From Bacillota bacterium (GTDB taxonomy: Bacteria > Bacillota > Clostridia > Lachnospirales > Lachnospiraceae): a stretch of DNA of 40,970 nucleotides. Numbering within the stretch: the stretch's first letter is position 1; each line of letters opens with the position of its first letter. The notes under the pieces are model-generated. The model was not told the DNA's origin, made no database searches, and saw only the letters and a list, made by a program, of their open reading frames with translations. Shown here one piece after another: positions 25,588 to 33,347 of the stretch. The stretch lies in the NCBI GenBank assembly GCA_023391695.1, contig JAEWAK010000043.1:1-40970 (forward strand), given 5' to 3'. Made by a program: the position numbers and the translations under genes.

Positions 25588-26277
25588 ATGAAAAACGATG
25601 TGGAATATTTATTTACAATTGGGGAATTAGCAAAGCTGGTCGGTATATCTGTAAGAACATTGCAGTATTATGATCAGAAGAACCTGTTGCATGCAACTTA
25701 TAACGACAGCCATAAACGTGTTTATACCCGCGAGGATTTATTGAGAATTCTGCAGATTTTATTTTTAAAATCATTGGGAATGACGCTCCAGGAGATAGAC
25801 GATAAGCTCGGGAAATCTAAGGACTCTACCGATATCTTAGAGATATTTACACAGCAGCGCGAAATTTTGCTGAATCAAATCGCGAATCTGAATAAGATCG
25901 TCAATACATTGGATTTTGCTATTTCCGAGGTAACAGGCGGACAAGAAATCGGTTTGGACAGACTGATCGCCATTGCAGAATTGATGAAGCATGGCAAACC
26001 GGTATTTGACAAATTGCGGGAGTTTGACGAAAGAGGCATTGATCCTGCAGGAAAGGAAGCACAGGAGTTTGCAAAGCAATGGTGGAGTTTACTGAGCGAA
26101 TTTGCCGGCGGAGACGCCAGCTTACTAAAATCGCTGGCACTTGCAGACAGGGATATCGAAAACTTGCCGGATGAAGTCAGATATCTAAGAAAATCCGCTG
26201 AGATATTTCTTGAAAAATCCATTGGGATTTATTTACGAAATAAGAATCAAACAGACACGGAAGAACACACGGAGTAG
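25588..26277 (+). CDS. MerR-family regulator with TipAS-like C-terminal region
   Basis: A 229-residue regulator. The N-terminal MerR domain is clear: FTIGELAKLVGISVRTLQYY, DQKNLLHATYNDSHKRVYTR and a second helix set (LLRILQILFLKSLGMTLQEI). A long dimerisation coiled coil follows (about residues 78-115). The C-terminal 100 residues (KEAQEFAKQWWSLLSEFAGG, DASLLKSLALAD) resemble the TipAS-type effector domain, which binds hydrophobic or peptide drugs in relatives. The start has GAGGTGGGAATGAA upstream. It sits 51 bases before the reductase gene and is probably the first gene of that unit, controlling it in response to a small molecule. Confidence 0.9.
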   Translation: MKNDVEYLFTIGELAKLVGISVRTLQYYDQKNLLHATYNDSHKRVYTREDLLRILQILFLKSLGMTLQEIDDKLGKSKDSTDILEIFTQQREILLNQIANLNKIVNTLDFAISEVTGGQEIGLDRLIAIAELMKHGKPVFDKLREFDERGIDPAGKEAQEFAKQWWSLLSEFAGGDASLLKSLALADRDIENLPDEVRYLRKSAEIFLEKSIGIYLRNKNQTDTEEHTE

Positions 26278-26328
26278 CTGCTGTAATGCGGCTTCCAGAA
26301 CCTAAATGAAAGGAGGGTATCTGAAACC

Positions 26329-28269
26329 ATGAACCCGAAATATAAAAAACTATTTGAAAGAAGTTATATCGGTAAAATATCTTTAAGCAACAAATTCATT
26401 ATGGCTGCTATGACGACCCACGCATGGGATGATGGAGGCTTGCTGTCGGATGACCAGATAGACTATTTTGAGGAACGGGCCCGCGGCGGAGTCGGTATGA
26501 TTATCCTGGAAGGTCAATTCATTTCCAGCAAAATAGACAAGTCTTTTGCCTCAATGACAGCTTCGGGAACCCAGGCGCAATCCATGAGATGGTTTATGTT
26601 CATCGAGAGACTGCGAGGTTTTAATACGAGACTGTGTAACCAGCTTGTGATCGGCCCGGGACGGAACAGCGGGCTTGCGATCGACAACGCCTTCCCAGCG
26701 CCTTCTGCGGTTCCCCTGTTTATTGATCCGACCAAAAAAACCTATGAGATGACCAAAGATGAGATCCAAGGGGTGATAGAGGCTTATGCAAAAGCTGCTG
26801 CGGCTTCAAAATTTGCTGGTTTTGATTGTGTTGAAATTCATGGACACGGAGGGTATCTCCTTGATACTTTCATGATGAAGTTATGGAATCATCGTACGGA
26901 CGAATACGGCGGCAGCATTGAGAATATGGCGAGGCTTTCCGTTGAAATTGTAAAAGCTGTAAGAGATGCCGTAGGGCCGGATTACCCAATCGTTTTCAGA
27001 ATGCCTGCCCAGCATCATTTTGAAGGAGGGCGTACTTTAGAGGAAAGCGTGGCTATCATCAAGTTATTGGATGCGGCAGGAGTTGACGCTTTTGATATCG
27101 ATTCCGGAGCTTATGAGACCCAAGATTGGATGATTCCGCCGGCGTATTACGGCGATGCACCTTCTTTGGAGGACGCAGATGCAATAAAAAAAGTGACCAA
27201 TAAACCGGTATTGATCACAAACAGTATCACACTGGACAGTGCGGCTGCGGCTTTAGAAGAAGGAAAATCAGACTTCTTCATGATTGGCAGGCCTTTGATT
27301 GCGGATCCGCATATGGTGCGAAAGGCCTTCGAAGGCAGAGAGGATGACATTCGTCCGTGCATCCGGTGCAATGAATATTGCGTCGGCGGGAATTTTAAAG
27401 GGCGCCGCACCTCGTGCTCTGTAAATCCTCAAGTATTGCAGGAAGGGGCGTTTCAACTGAAAAAAACCGATCACCCTAAAAAAGTTACTGTTATCGGCGG
27501 CGGACCCGGCGGCCTTGAAGCGGCAAGGGTTGCGGCAATAAAAGGGCATGACGTAACGCTTTACGAAAAAACCGGCGCACTGGGCGGGCAGGTTGCGGCA
27601 GCCGCAACGCCACCGTTTAAAGGACAGCTCAATAAATATCTGCATTATCTCATCGGTCAGAATCAAAAGCTGGGCGTCAAAATTCACCTCGATGCTGAAA
27701 TCGATGAAAGCTCTCCCGAACTTGTTATCGCAGATAATATCATCGTAGCCATCGGCGCCAAGCCATTCATACCCCCAATTAAAGGGATCAATGGGGAGAA
27801 AGTTATCGAGGTCATCGATGCACATCTATACCGACATTCTGAAATTGGCAACAAGGTTGTGATCGCGGGCGGTGGTTTATCGGGCTGCGACTATGCCTTG
27901 GAACTGGCTATGGAAGGGAAAGACGTTTCAATCGTGGAAATGCTTGACCAGGTCGCTGTTAATGCCATGATTATTAACCGTGTTGCACTGCTAAAAAAGC
28001 TGGCCGAATTCAAAGTGAAACTATTGACAGGAACCAAGATACTTGAATTCACAAATGATGGTTTGATCGTTGAAAACAAAGATGGCAGCAAGCAGGAGCT
28101 TAAAGCCGATAATGTTATTGTATCCTTTGGTACAAGACCGCTAAAAGATCTGACTGATAAAATTTGCAATAAATATCCGACTGCAAAGGCGATTGGTGAC
28201 TGTGTCTCCATAGGACAAGTTGGTGAAACGGTCAGGTCCGGATTCTACGCGGCATGGGCACTTGATTAA
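26329..28269 (+). CDS. NADH:flavin oxidoreductase, OYE/4Fe-4S/FAD type (2,4-dienoyl-CoA reductase-like)
   Basis: A 646-residue three-cofactor reductase. Residues 1-330 form the old-yellow-enzyme TIM barrel that binds FMN (active-site stretch EIHGHGGYLLDTFM, then HRTDEYGGSIEN). A 4Fe-4S cluster is held by Cys344, Cys347, Cys351 and Cys363 (C-x2-C-x3-C-x11-C). An FAD-binding Rossmann motif VIGGGPGGLEAA lies near residue 388 and an NAD(P) motif VIAGGGLSGCDYALEL near residue 512. This is the layout of enoate/2,4-dienoyl-CoA reductases and of BaiCD/BaiH bile-acid enzymes, which reduce activated C=C bonds using NAD(P)H. The substrate cannot be told. The binding site AAAGGAGGG precedes ATG. Probably co-transcribed with MerR before it and an SDR after it. 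Confidence 0.93.
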   Translation: MNPKYKKLFERSYIGKISLSNKFIMAAMTTHAWDDGGLLSDDQIDYFEERARGGVGMIILEGQFISSKIDKSFASMTASGTQAQSMRWFMFIERLRGFNTRLCNQLVIGPGRNSGLAIDNAFPAPSAVPLFIDPTKKTYEMTKDEIQGVIEAYAKAAAASKFAGFDCVEIHGHGGYLLDTFMMKLWNHRTDEYGGSIENMARLSVEIVKAVRDAVGPDYPIVFRMPAQHHFEGGRTLEESVAIIKLLDAAGVDAFDIDSGAYETQDWMIPPAYYGDAPSLEDADAIKKVTNKPVLITNSITLDSAAAALEEGKSDFFMIGRPLIADPHMVRKAFEGREDDIRPCIRCNEYCVGGNFKGRRTSCSVNPQVLQEGAFQLKKTDHPKKVTVIGGGPGGLEAARVAAIKGHDVTLYEKTGALGGQVAAAATPPFKGQLNKYLHYLIGQNQKLGVKIHLDAEIDESSPELVIADNIIVAIGAKPFIPPIKGINGEKVIEVIDAHLYRHSEIGNKVVIAGGGLSGCDYALELAMEGKDVSIVEMLDQVAVNAMIINRVALLKKLAEFKVKLLTGTKILEFTNDGLIVENKDGSKQELKADNVIVSFGTRPLKDLTDKICNKYPTAKAIGDCVSIGQVGETVRSGFYAAWALD

Positions 28270-28350
28270 TGCGAGCTTTAGGGTGTTAAAATAACTTAAT
28301 AATTAAGCGAATTATATTTGCAAATAAATATTTAAAAAGGAGAAAATTAT

Positions 28351-29181
28351 ATGACGGACATTAAAGGACGCACTGCATTTATTACCGGCGGTGCCAACGG
28401 TATTGGATTGGGCATAGCCCGCAGACTTGCGCGCGAAGGCGTCAAGCTGGCGCTGGTAGATTTGGAGGCCGACGCTCTTGCACGGGCGAAGGCAGAATTG
28501 CAGAACATTACTCAAGTCGAGACATTTGTACTCGATGTGCGTGATCGCGCAGCATATGCGATCACAGCAGAGGCGGCGGAACGTGCACTGGGGCCGGTAA
28601 CGCTCCTGTTCAACAACGCTGGCGTCGCTGGCGGTGACTCTGTGAAGAAACTCACTTATGAACAATGGGATTTCTACATCAATATAAATCTCTACGGCGT
28701 CATCAACGGTCTAATGGCGTTTCTGCCGAAGATGATCGAACGCGGACTGAGTGGCCATATCGTAAATACAGCCTCGGGCGCGGGACTTGTGGCATCAGGC
28801 GCCGGGATTTTGTACACAACATCAAAATATGCGGTGGTCGGACTGTCGGAGGAACTGAGAATTAACCCCGATCTGATTAACTCTGGGATCGGTGTCAGCG
28901 TGCTTTGCCCCGCTCGCGTGGCGACCGACATCGTAAAACGATCGATGGATGCATCTCCCAAAGCTAAGATGCAGTTGACGCAGGAGCAGGAAAGGAAGAT
29001 CGCTGAAGCAATAGAGACGGCAAACCAGATGATTCTTCAGCATGGCATCAGCATCGACGTTGTCGGTGAGATGGTCCTTAAGGCAGTGCAGGAAAACGCT
29101 CTATACATTATTACTGATCGCGAAGTGGAAGGGCTGATTAAGGCCCGGTCCAAGGCGCTGCTAGAAGCCCTGCCGGATTAG
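28351..29181 (+). CDS. SDR-family oxidoreductase
   Basis: A 276-residue classical short-chain dehydrogenase: TGGANGIG at residues 12-19, Asp37 after the second strand (suggesting NAD preference), NNAG at 88-91, catalytic Ser142, Tyr155 and Lys159 (YTTSKYAVVG), and a C-terminal extension typical of SDRs acting on bulky substrates. The start is supported by AAAAAGGAGAAAATT. The gene is noticeably more G+C-rich than the intergenic DNA around it. Following an OYE-family reductase by 81 bases and preceding a membrane protein by 23, it may act on the same compound, for example reducing a ketone after C=C reduction (inference). Confidence 0.92.
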   Translation: MTDIKGRTAFITGGANGIGLGIARRLAREGVKLALVDLEADALARAKAELQNITQVETFVLDVRDRAAYAITAEAAERALGPVTLLFNNAGVAGGDSVKKLTYEQWDFYININLYGVINGLMAFLPKMIERGLSGHIVNTASGAGLVASGAGILYTTSKYAVVGLSEELRINPDLINSGIGVSVLCPARVATDIVKRSMDASPKAKMQLTQEQERKIAEAIETANQMILQHGISIDVVGEMVLKAVQENALYIITDREVEGLIKARSKALLEALPD

Positions 29182-29204
29182 GCGGGCGCAGAGAGAGGTA
29201 CAAT

Positions 29205-29726
29205 ATGTCAAATGAAAATAAAACAAAAAAGCCCAGTATTATAAAAAGTATTTTAATCTCTGTTGTTGTTTTGGCAGTAATTATAGGAACTGCTGTATTG
29301 GGGTTCCCGTTGTTAAAGCTACCCGGATGGCCGTTTACCTTTTTCCTTTTCTACTTCGTGAGCATTGAGCGCATGGTAAAAGATAAGCTGTTGACTACTG
29401 CAATCGGCGGATTTATTGGAATGACGGTGAGTTTTTCTCCAAAGCTGCTTACTGTTTTGACAGGCAGTGAAGGGATAGCCTGGTTAGGCTTTCTGGTCTT
29501 GTTAATTGCACTGGTTACCATGGTGGTAGATGGCAGAGTAAAGGTAATCGATCATCTGTGCATGCTTATGGTAACCGCTCTGCTGCCTCCCGGCCTCGAA
29601 CTCAACCTAATGCCAGAGGCCTATCTCCCAGCTGTAGCCTCATATGCGATAGCGGTTGCCATATTTGCAATCATGGTAAACGTAATACCCAAACGATCTA
29701 AGAAAGAGTCAGTCACAGAGGTTTAA
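29205..29726 (+). CDS. Small integral membrane protein, unknown function
   Basis: A 173-residue protein with a polar basic N-terminus and about five transmembrane helices (starting at about residues 13, 41, 62, 90 and 143), ending in a basic tail (KRSKKESVTEV). I do not recognise the family. The binding site AGAGAGGT is present and the gene follows the SDR by 23 bases, so it belongs to the MerR-reductase-SDR unit. It could be a half-size transport component or accessory protein. In the same frame, immediately after its stop, a further hydrophobic segment with a stop codon continues to 29849, so a partner gene or an original extension seems to have been lost. Confidence 0.65.
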   Translation: MSNENKTKKPSIIKSILISVVVLAVIIGTAVLGFPLLKLPGWPFTFFLFYFVSIERMVKDKLLTTAIGGFIGMTVSFSPKLLTVLTGSEGIAWLGFLVLLIALVTMVVDGRVKVIDHLCMLMVTALLPPGLELNLMPEAYLPAVASYAIAVAIFAIMVNVIPKRSKKESVTEV

Positions 29727-29738
29727 AGAGGTGTTTCA

Positions 29739-29849
29739 ATTTCTGCGATCAAGGAAATTTGGCTGCGGTAGTTCATAGTTTATATCGCTTTTTCCGTAAT
29801 AGCAGTCCTGCTGACATATCTTGCACAAAGAAAGCGTTCTGTGGTGTAA
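29739..29849 (+). pseudogene. Membrane-protein C-terminal relic
   Basis: In frame with the preceding gene but after its stop, the text reads ISAIKEIWLR, a TAG, then FIVYIAFSVIAVLLTYLAQR and a short basic end before TAA. That is a clean transmembrane helix with a positive tail, broken by one nonsense codon (a CAG-to-TAG change would restore it). There is no start codon or binding site. It is probably the end of a second membrane component. Confidence 0.4.
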
Positions 29850-29988
29850 GAAGGTACAGTAAATTTCGAGGTTTGTTGCCGCCAAGGGAATAACAGAGGG
29901 GTATGAAATCTTTTTATATCCTCAATGCATTGTGAGGCTGTATGCCTGCTGCAACGTATTGACAAATAAAATTGAATAAAAAATAGTG

Positions 29989-30024
29989 AAAGCCGTGAGT
30001 TAAAAATAAGCTCACGGCTTTTTA
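29989..30024 (+). terminator. Rho-independent terminator of the reductase unit
   Basis: AAAGCCGTGAG (29989-29999) and CTCACGGCTTT (30011-30021) form a perfect 11-bp stem with an 11-base loop, followed by TTA. It ends the MerR-OYE-SDR-membrane protein unit. Confidence 0.75.
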
Positions 30025-30396
30025 TATCCTTATTTAGAAAAGAGAATCTTATGGAGCAACATAGAATAAGATGAATTCGTCATGGTAGACGGTGACTTTT
30101 CAGTCAGCCGCCTAGCAAGCTAGAACCGGAGGTGACTTTAGTCAAAAGAACCCTTGCTAAAGATGTAGGTTAGTCCAACCATATTAAATAGCAGCATTCC
30201 AGGAATCGGGTAAATCTGCAGTTATCATTCACTTTTTCAGGTATGCCAAGTTGGACCGATGCCAGCTTAATTTTATCCCAAGTTATGACGATAATGATGA
30301 TATAATTGTTTTGTCTTTAAGGTTTATTTATTGCACAAATTGCTAGTTGAACCATACTTGGGATTGCCCATAAAATATGGTTTCCTATGTGCGTAA
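30025..30396. other. Non-coding stretch with GGTGACTTT repeats
   Basis: No gene is visible. GGTGACTTT occurs near 30092 and 30133, and again near 30402 just outside, and a small palindrome CTAGCAAGCTAG lies between the first two. I compared it with common riboswitch cores (c-di-GMP, fluoride, cobalamin) and saw no match. It may be decayed coding DNA or the leader of the DUF4261 gene. Confidence 0.3.
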
Positions 30397-30519
30397 GAAG
30401 GGGTGACTTTGCACGATGGCGAAACAATCGGCTTCACCGAGGAATAGAAGTTTCCCATCACGTGCACAAGGGCGTTTACACTGGATGGTATGACGTTAAA
30501 AATTGGGTATGAAAAATAA
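30397..30519 (+). pseudogene. DUF4261-like C-terminal relic
   Basis: An open frame after a TAA at 30394-30396 reads EGVTLHDGETIGFTEE, a TAG, KFPITCTRAFTLDGMTLKIG and a short end before TAA. The part DGETIG...FPI...G..LKI resembles the end of DUF4261 proteins and can be aligned with SGETVDG...WKC...PDREVLDI in the intact DUF4261 gene that starts 15 bases later. It therefore looks like the tail of a second, lost paralogue, with one CAG-to-TAG nonsense change. The similarity is my reading and needs an alignment. Confidence 0.4.
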
Positions 30520-30533
30520 GAGGAGGAAGCATC

Positions 30534-31439
30534 ATGGGTATTTTGGACAAGTTTAAGAAGAAAGAGAACAATTCTTTGAAGCAGGATTTAAGGCAAAAGG
30601 AGCAGCCTGGTTCTGTTTTTCTCATACACCTGCTGATGAAGGAAAAATATGAGATGCCTTCCAGGGAAAAGATGACTGCTGTCATGGAAAGGCATCTTGG
30701 AGAAGTGGATTGTTTCTGCCACGACACAAAGACTGCTGGATTTGCGCCAAAGAACTACAAGGTGGAGTTTAAAGAAGGGAGCATGCCGCCGCAGCTGATG
30801 GTCATGGAATGCATTAAAACGGATGGCTATCAGATTGATGAGATCACAAAAAGTCAGATGTGGAATTGTGAAAACAGCACCGAGATTCTGTCTGAATGCA
30901 ATTATCAGGTAGTTGCAACCGATATGCTTGCAGGGGCCATGACGGATTATAAAGACAGGGCAGATATGTTGATGGACTTTATGGAGGCACTTGTCGAACT
31001 ATACCCGGAATGTGTTGCCGTACAGTTTCATACCTCTGGGAAAATGTTTGCGAGGGAGCAAATCTTAAACCATCAGATTCCACGGGAAGACCGGTTTATC
31101 TATTTTGCAGTCAATGTCCGTTTCTTCAACATTGAGAGTACGGAAGATATGCTGGTGGATACACTTGGTATGAGTACGCTCTACCTGCCGGACCTGCAAT
31201 ATCATTTTCACGGAATGGATCCAAACTGGGTGGTCAACCATGCGTATAATCTGCTGAGCTATATGTACGCAGACTATGCACCCATCAAAAGTGGCGAAAC
31301 GGTAGATGGAGTAGTAGACGGACACATGGAACAAACTGTGCAGTGGAAATGCCAGTATGAAAATGCTTTGATCCAGCCGGACAGAGAGGTGCTTGACATA
31401 TGTATGAATGAATATGCTTCCGGGGACAGGGAGCATTAG
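30534..31439 (+). CDS. DUF4261 domain-containing protein
   Basis: A 301-residue soluble protein. The N-terminus is strongly basic (MGILDKFKKKENNSLKQD), followed by an alpha/beta domain with the DUF4261 wording (SVFLIHLLMKEKYEMPSREK, LVELYPECVAVQFHTSGKMF, IYFAVNVRFFNI, HAYNLLSYMYADYAPIKSGE). No signal peptide or membrane segment. The binding site GAGGAGGAAGC is upstream. DUF4261 genes frequently sit among polymorphic-toxin immunity genes; here an SMI1/KNR4 gene follows by 80 bases and a DUF4261-like relic precedes it, which supports that setting. Its biochemical function is unknown and no intact toxin is visible nearby. Confidence 0.8.
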   Translation: MGILDKFKKKENNSLKQDLRQKEQPGSVFLIHLLMKEKYEMPSREKMTAVMERHLGEVDCFCHDTKTAGFAPKNYKVEFKEGSMPPQLMVMECIKTDGYQIDEITKSQMWNCENSTEILSECNYQVVATDMLAGAMTDYKDRADMLMDFMEALVELYPECVAVQFHTSGKMFAREQILNHQIPREDRFIYFAVNVRFFNIESTEDMLVDTLGMSTLYLPDLQYHFHGMDPNWVVNHAYNLLSYMYADYAPIKSGETVDGVVDGHMEQTVQWKCQYENALIQPDREVLDICMNEYASGDREH

Positions 31440-31518
31440 AGATATAATCAGAATTTGCAGTTAAGATTATTTATATTTTGCCAGGAGAAACAGGTATATA
31501 TTTCAGGAGGGATAAGGA

Positions 31519-32103
31519 ATGGAAGCTTTAGTCAACAAATTTTTAATTGGATTGAAAGCAGCAATGCAACCGGATGAACTTAAGGATTTAGAAGCAGCAA
31601 CAGGCGCTAAGATAGAGGATATTAATGAACTAAAAATAAAATACCCGAAATGTCCGGAGTCACTTATCTGCCTGCTCCAAAATATTGATGGTACATATTG
31701 GAGACAATATGGCGATAGGAAAATTTCAGTTTGTATTTTAGGTTCAGATGTTGAGGAAGGCAGATATCCTTATTACTTGATGTCGGTACAGCAGATACTT
31801 GAGAGTTCACAAGAGGATGAAGATGTATCTTATATTTTATATGAAGACGATGAGGCTATAGATCCTAAAATAAATTCAGAAGGACTTCTTGGGGGCACAT
31901 ATATCCATTTTTCTGATTGCATGAATAACGGTGGGTCATCAAGATTATATATAGATTTTAACCCATCTGATGAAGGCGTATGTGGCCAAATTATTCGTTA
32001 CTTGCATGATCCTGATGAATATAAAGTTATTGCAGATAGTTTTGATGAATATTTACAGGATTTAATTGATAATGAGTTTATTTACCTAAAAGATGAAGAA
32101 TAA
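31519..32103 (+). CDS. SMI1/KNR4 (SUKH) family protein, putative immunity protein
   Basis: A 194-residue acidic protein with the SUKH pattern: an N-terminal helix (MQPDELKDLEAATGAKIE), the hallmark YPKCPESLICLLQNIDGTYW (corresponding to the family's LP..Y..f....nG), a strand and helix pair around YYLMSVQQILES, then the conserved IHFSDCMNNGGSSRLYIDF and a C-terminal FDEYLQDLIDN helix. SUKH proteins commonly neutralise contact-dependent or polymorphic toxins by direct binding. The binding site CAGGAGGGATAAG precedes ATG. The partner toxin is not in the window, so this is either an orphan immunity gene or a housekeeping SUKH member. Confidence 0.85.
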   Translation: MEALVNKFLIGLKAAMQPDELKDLEAATGAKIEDINELKIKYPKCPESLICLLQNIDGTYWRQYGDRKISVCILGSDVEEGRYPYYLMSVQQILESSQEDEDVSYILYEDDEAIDPKINSEGLLGGTYIHFSDCMNNGGSSRLYIDFNPSDEGVCGQIIRYLHDPDEYKVIADSFDEYLQDLIDNEFIYLKDEE

Positions 32104-32129
32104 GTTATTATGTTGATATTTTAGGGGGG

Positions 32130-32240
32130 ATGCAGGTATATAAGGCACCAAAACAGCGACCCAAAAAAGCGATGGAGGAAATTGTAGATACGAAAAATGG
32201 TGATGAAACTTTTAGAAGTTTTAATGACAATAAACGGTAA
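32130..32240 (+). CDS. Small ORF of 36 aa, possibly a relic
   Basis: ATG at 32130 after TTAGGGGGG opens a 36-codon frame encoding MQVYKAPKQRPKKAMEEIVD and a polar end. It lies 27 bases after the SUKH gene and is immediately followed by the repeat at 32258. It is short, basic and unrecognised; it may be a remnant of a longer protein. Confidence 0.25.
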   Translation: MQVYKAPKQRPKKAMEEIVDTKNGDETFRSFNDNKR

Positions 32241-32257
32241 ATATTTATATTTTCAAT

Positions 32258-32294
32258 GCCAAGGCCCCACCAGCTTCAATCGGCATCTTTTTTG
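32258..32294. repeat. Dispersed repeat, copy A
   Basis: GCCAAGGCCCCACCAGCTTC and the following bases up to ATCTTTTTTG match the segment at 38056-38091 with a few substitutions and one indel. Both copies lie directly after a short broken coding fragment and end in a T6 run. This suggests a shared decayed element or a shared gene end. Confidence 0.6.
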
Positions 32295-32351
32295 TCTCCT
32301 CAAGGAATACAGAGACAGTTTGCTTACTTAATAGAATTAGATAAATTATTA

Positions 32352-32388
32352 CAAAATGCACTCACAGCAAGCTAATGGGTGCATTTTG
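32352..32388. terminator. Hairpin between SUKH and RHH genes
   Basis: CAAAATGCAC (32352-32361) and GTGCATTTTG (32379-32388) form a perfect 10-bp stem with a 17-base loop. It lies between convergent transcripts (SUKH gene on plus, RHH gene on minus) and may end either. There is no long T-run. Confidence 0.5.
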
Positions 32389-32438
32389 CTGTTGAAATAT
32401 GTAAGATTTCTTATATAATAGTTTTAAATCGACGTGGA

Positions 32439-32609
32439 TTATTCCTGCTCTATCCTTCCATGCTTCTTTTCGAATTCATCAACATGCTTTTTCATAAGGA
32501 CTTCTATTTCCCGATTAGCAGACCGAGCATTATAATCTGCTACAAAACGGAATTTTTTTAACAATTCAGAATCTATTCGTAGTGTGAATTTAGATAATTG
32601 TAATGGCAC
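32439..32609 (-). CDS. Arc-family ribbon-helix-helix DNA-binding protein
   Basis: The start is taken as the GTG at 32609 because AAAGGAGG lies 7 bases upstream; an ATG 12 codons earlier (32645) lies before that site. The 56-residue product (PLQLSKFTLRIDSELLKKFR, then ADYNARSANREIEVLMKKHV) is a complete Arc/MetJ-type ribbon-helix-helix domain: a beta strand with exposed residues in KFTLRI, helix A, the turn NARSANREI, and helix B. It is divergent from the DUF6809 gene, and TGACGGC repeats lie between the two promoters, as expected for an RHH operator. It may be an autoregulatory repressor or an antitoxin-like partner. Confidence 0.85.
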   Translation of the reverse strand: MPLQLSKFTLRIDSELLKKFRFVADYNARSANREIEVLMKKHVDEFEKKHGRIEQE

Positions 32610-32643
32610 ATTAACACCTCCTTTAACAAGTTTGCTTGACTTC

Positions 32644-32704
32644 ATTATACTGTCTAAATGACGGCAAAATAATTATTGACGGCATAATGACGGCGTATTA
32701 TAAT
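32644..32704. promoter_or_regulatory. Divergent promoters with TGACGGC repeats
   Basis: The plus-strand promoter is TTGACG (32676-32681), a 17-base spacer, TATAAT (32699-32704), driving the DUF6809 gene. The minus-strand -10 TATAAT lies at 32649-32644 for the RHH gene, with a weak -35. Three direct copies of TGACGGC begin at 32659, 32677 and 32688 (spacing 18 and 11), covering the area between and within both promoters. This is the expected arrangement of an RHH repressor operator. Confidence 0.7.
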
Positions 32705-32783
32705 TAAAGAAGATGTTATTTTAGCAATATAGGATCAAAGATGAAAACAAAACCGGCATTTAGGATGAAAGGAAAGAAACAGA

Positions 32784-33056
32784 ATGGAGTCAATTCTTAA
32801 AAAACTATATTATGGCTATCTTAATCGAGATCAATTTTTTTATGATAAAAACACGGAATACCGTAATATCAGTGATAAGGCAATTAAGGCTATGGAATTA
32901 TTAGAAAAGAAAGTTCCGGAAGAAGACTATAAAGCTATTATAAAGCTGATGGAATTACATACCGAATCTGCAGCGCTTGAAACAGCGGATGCTTTTGAAT
33001 GCGGTTTTAAGTATGGGGCATTAATCATGATAGAGGTTTTAAAAGGTAAAGAATGA
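32784..33056 (+). CDS. DUF6809 family small protein
   Basis: A 90-residue soluble, helical protein starting MESILKKLYYGYLNRDQFFY, a beginning I associate with the DUF6809 group of small Clostridia proteins. The middle (KAMELLEKKVPEEDYKAIIK) is charged helix and the end (ECGFKYGALIMIEVLKG) matches the group's FxxGFxxGxxxxxE pattern. The binding site GAAAGGAAAG precedes ATG. Function is unknown; related genes often lie in accessory or mobile regions. It is driven by a strong promoter that overlaps the operator of the divergent RHH protein, so its expression is probably repressed most of the time. Confidence 0.7.
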   Translation: MESILKKLYYGYLNRDQFFYDKNTEYRNISDKAIKAMELLEKKVPEEDYKAIIKLMELHTESAALETADAFECGFKYGALIMIEVLKGKE

Positions 33057-33248
33057 GATATGAAGAGTAGAATTCCTTTATAAGAGTATTAAACATTTAA
33101 AGCATGGTTAACTTAAAATATAAGTTATAAACTTTGTAGATAGAACACAACATCTGCTTATCAAGGCACAAAAAGCAAGCTGTATATAATATTATAAAAC
33201 AGGTGCAATTTTAGAACTTATAGTTATATAGTAATGGTGCAAAAAAAC

Positions 33249-33282
33249 CAGATTGGATTAAGGAACGGTCCCGTCCAATCTG
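33249..33282 (-). terminator. Rho-independent terminator of the XRE gene
   Basis: CAGATTGGA (33249-33257) and TCCAATCTG (33274-33282) pair perfectly with a 16-base loop. On the minus strand the stem is followed by GTTTTTTTGC, so it ends the XRE-family gene 66 bases upstream of it. The 290 bases between the DUF6809 and XRE genes hold nothing else recognisable. Confidence 0.7.
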
Positions 33283-33347
33283 AGTCTCATTGCCTTGGGA
33301 AAGGTCTTTTTATATTGCCACTAGTTCGAAAACATATAACCCGAAAA

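Noticed and set aside
30060..30180. Riboswitch in the leader before the DUF4261 relic
   Set aside because: Repeated GGTGACTTT and a small palindrome looked structured, but no conserved core of a known riboswitch class could be matched and there is no adjacent metabolic or transport gene.
32439..33056. Classical toxin-antitoxin pair (RHH antitoxin with DUF6809 toxin)
   Set aside because: The genes are divergent and not co-transcribed, and DUF6809 has no toxin motif that I can see; kept only as a repressor-target hypothesis.
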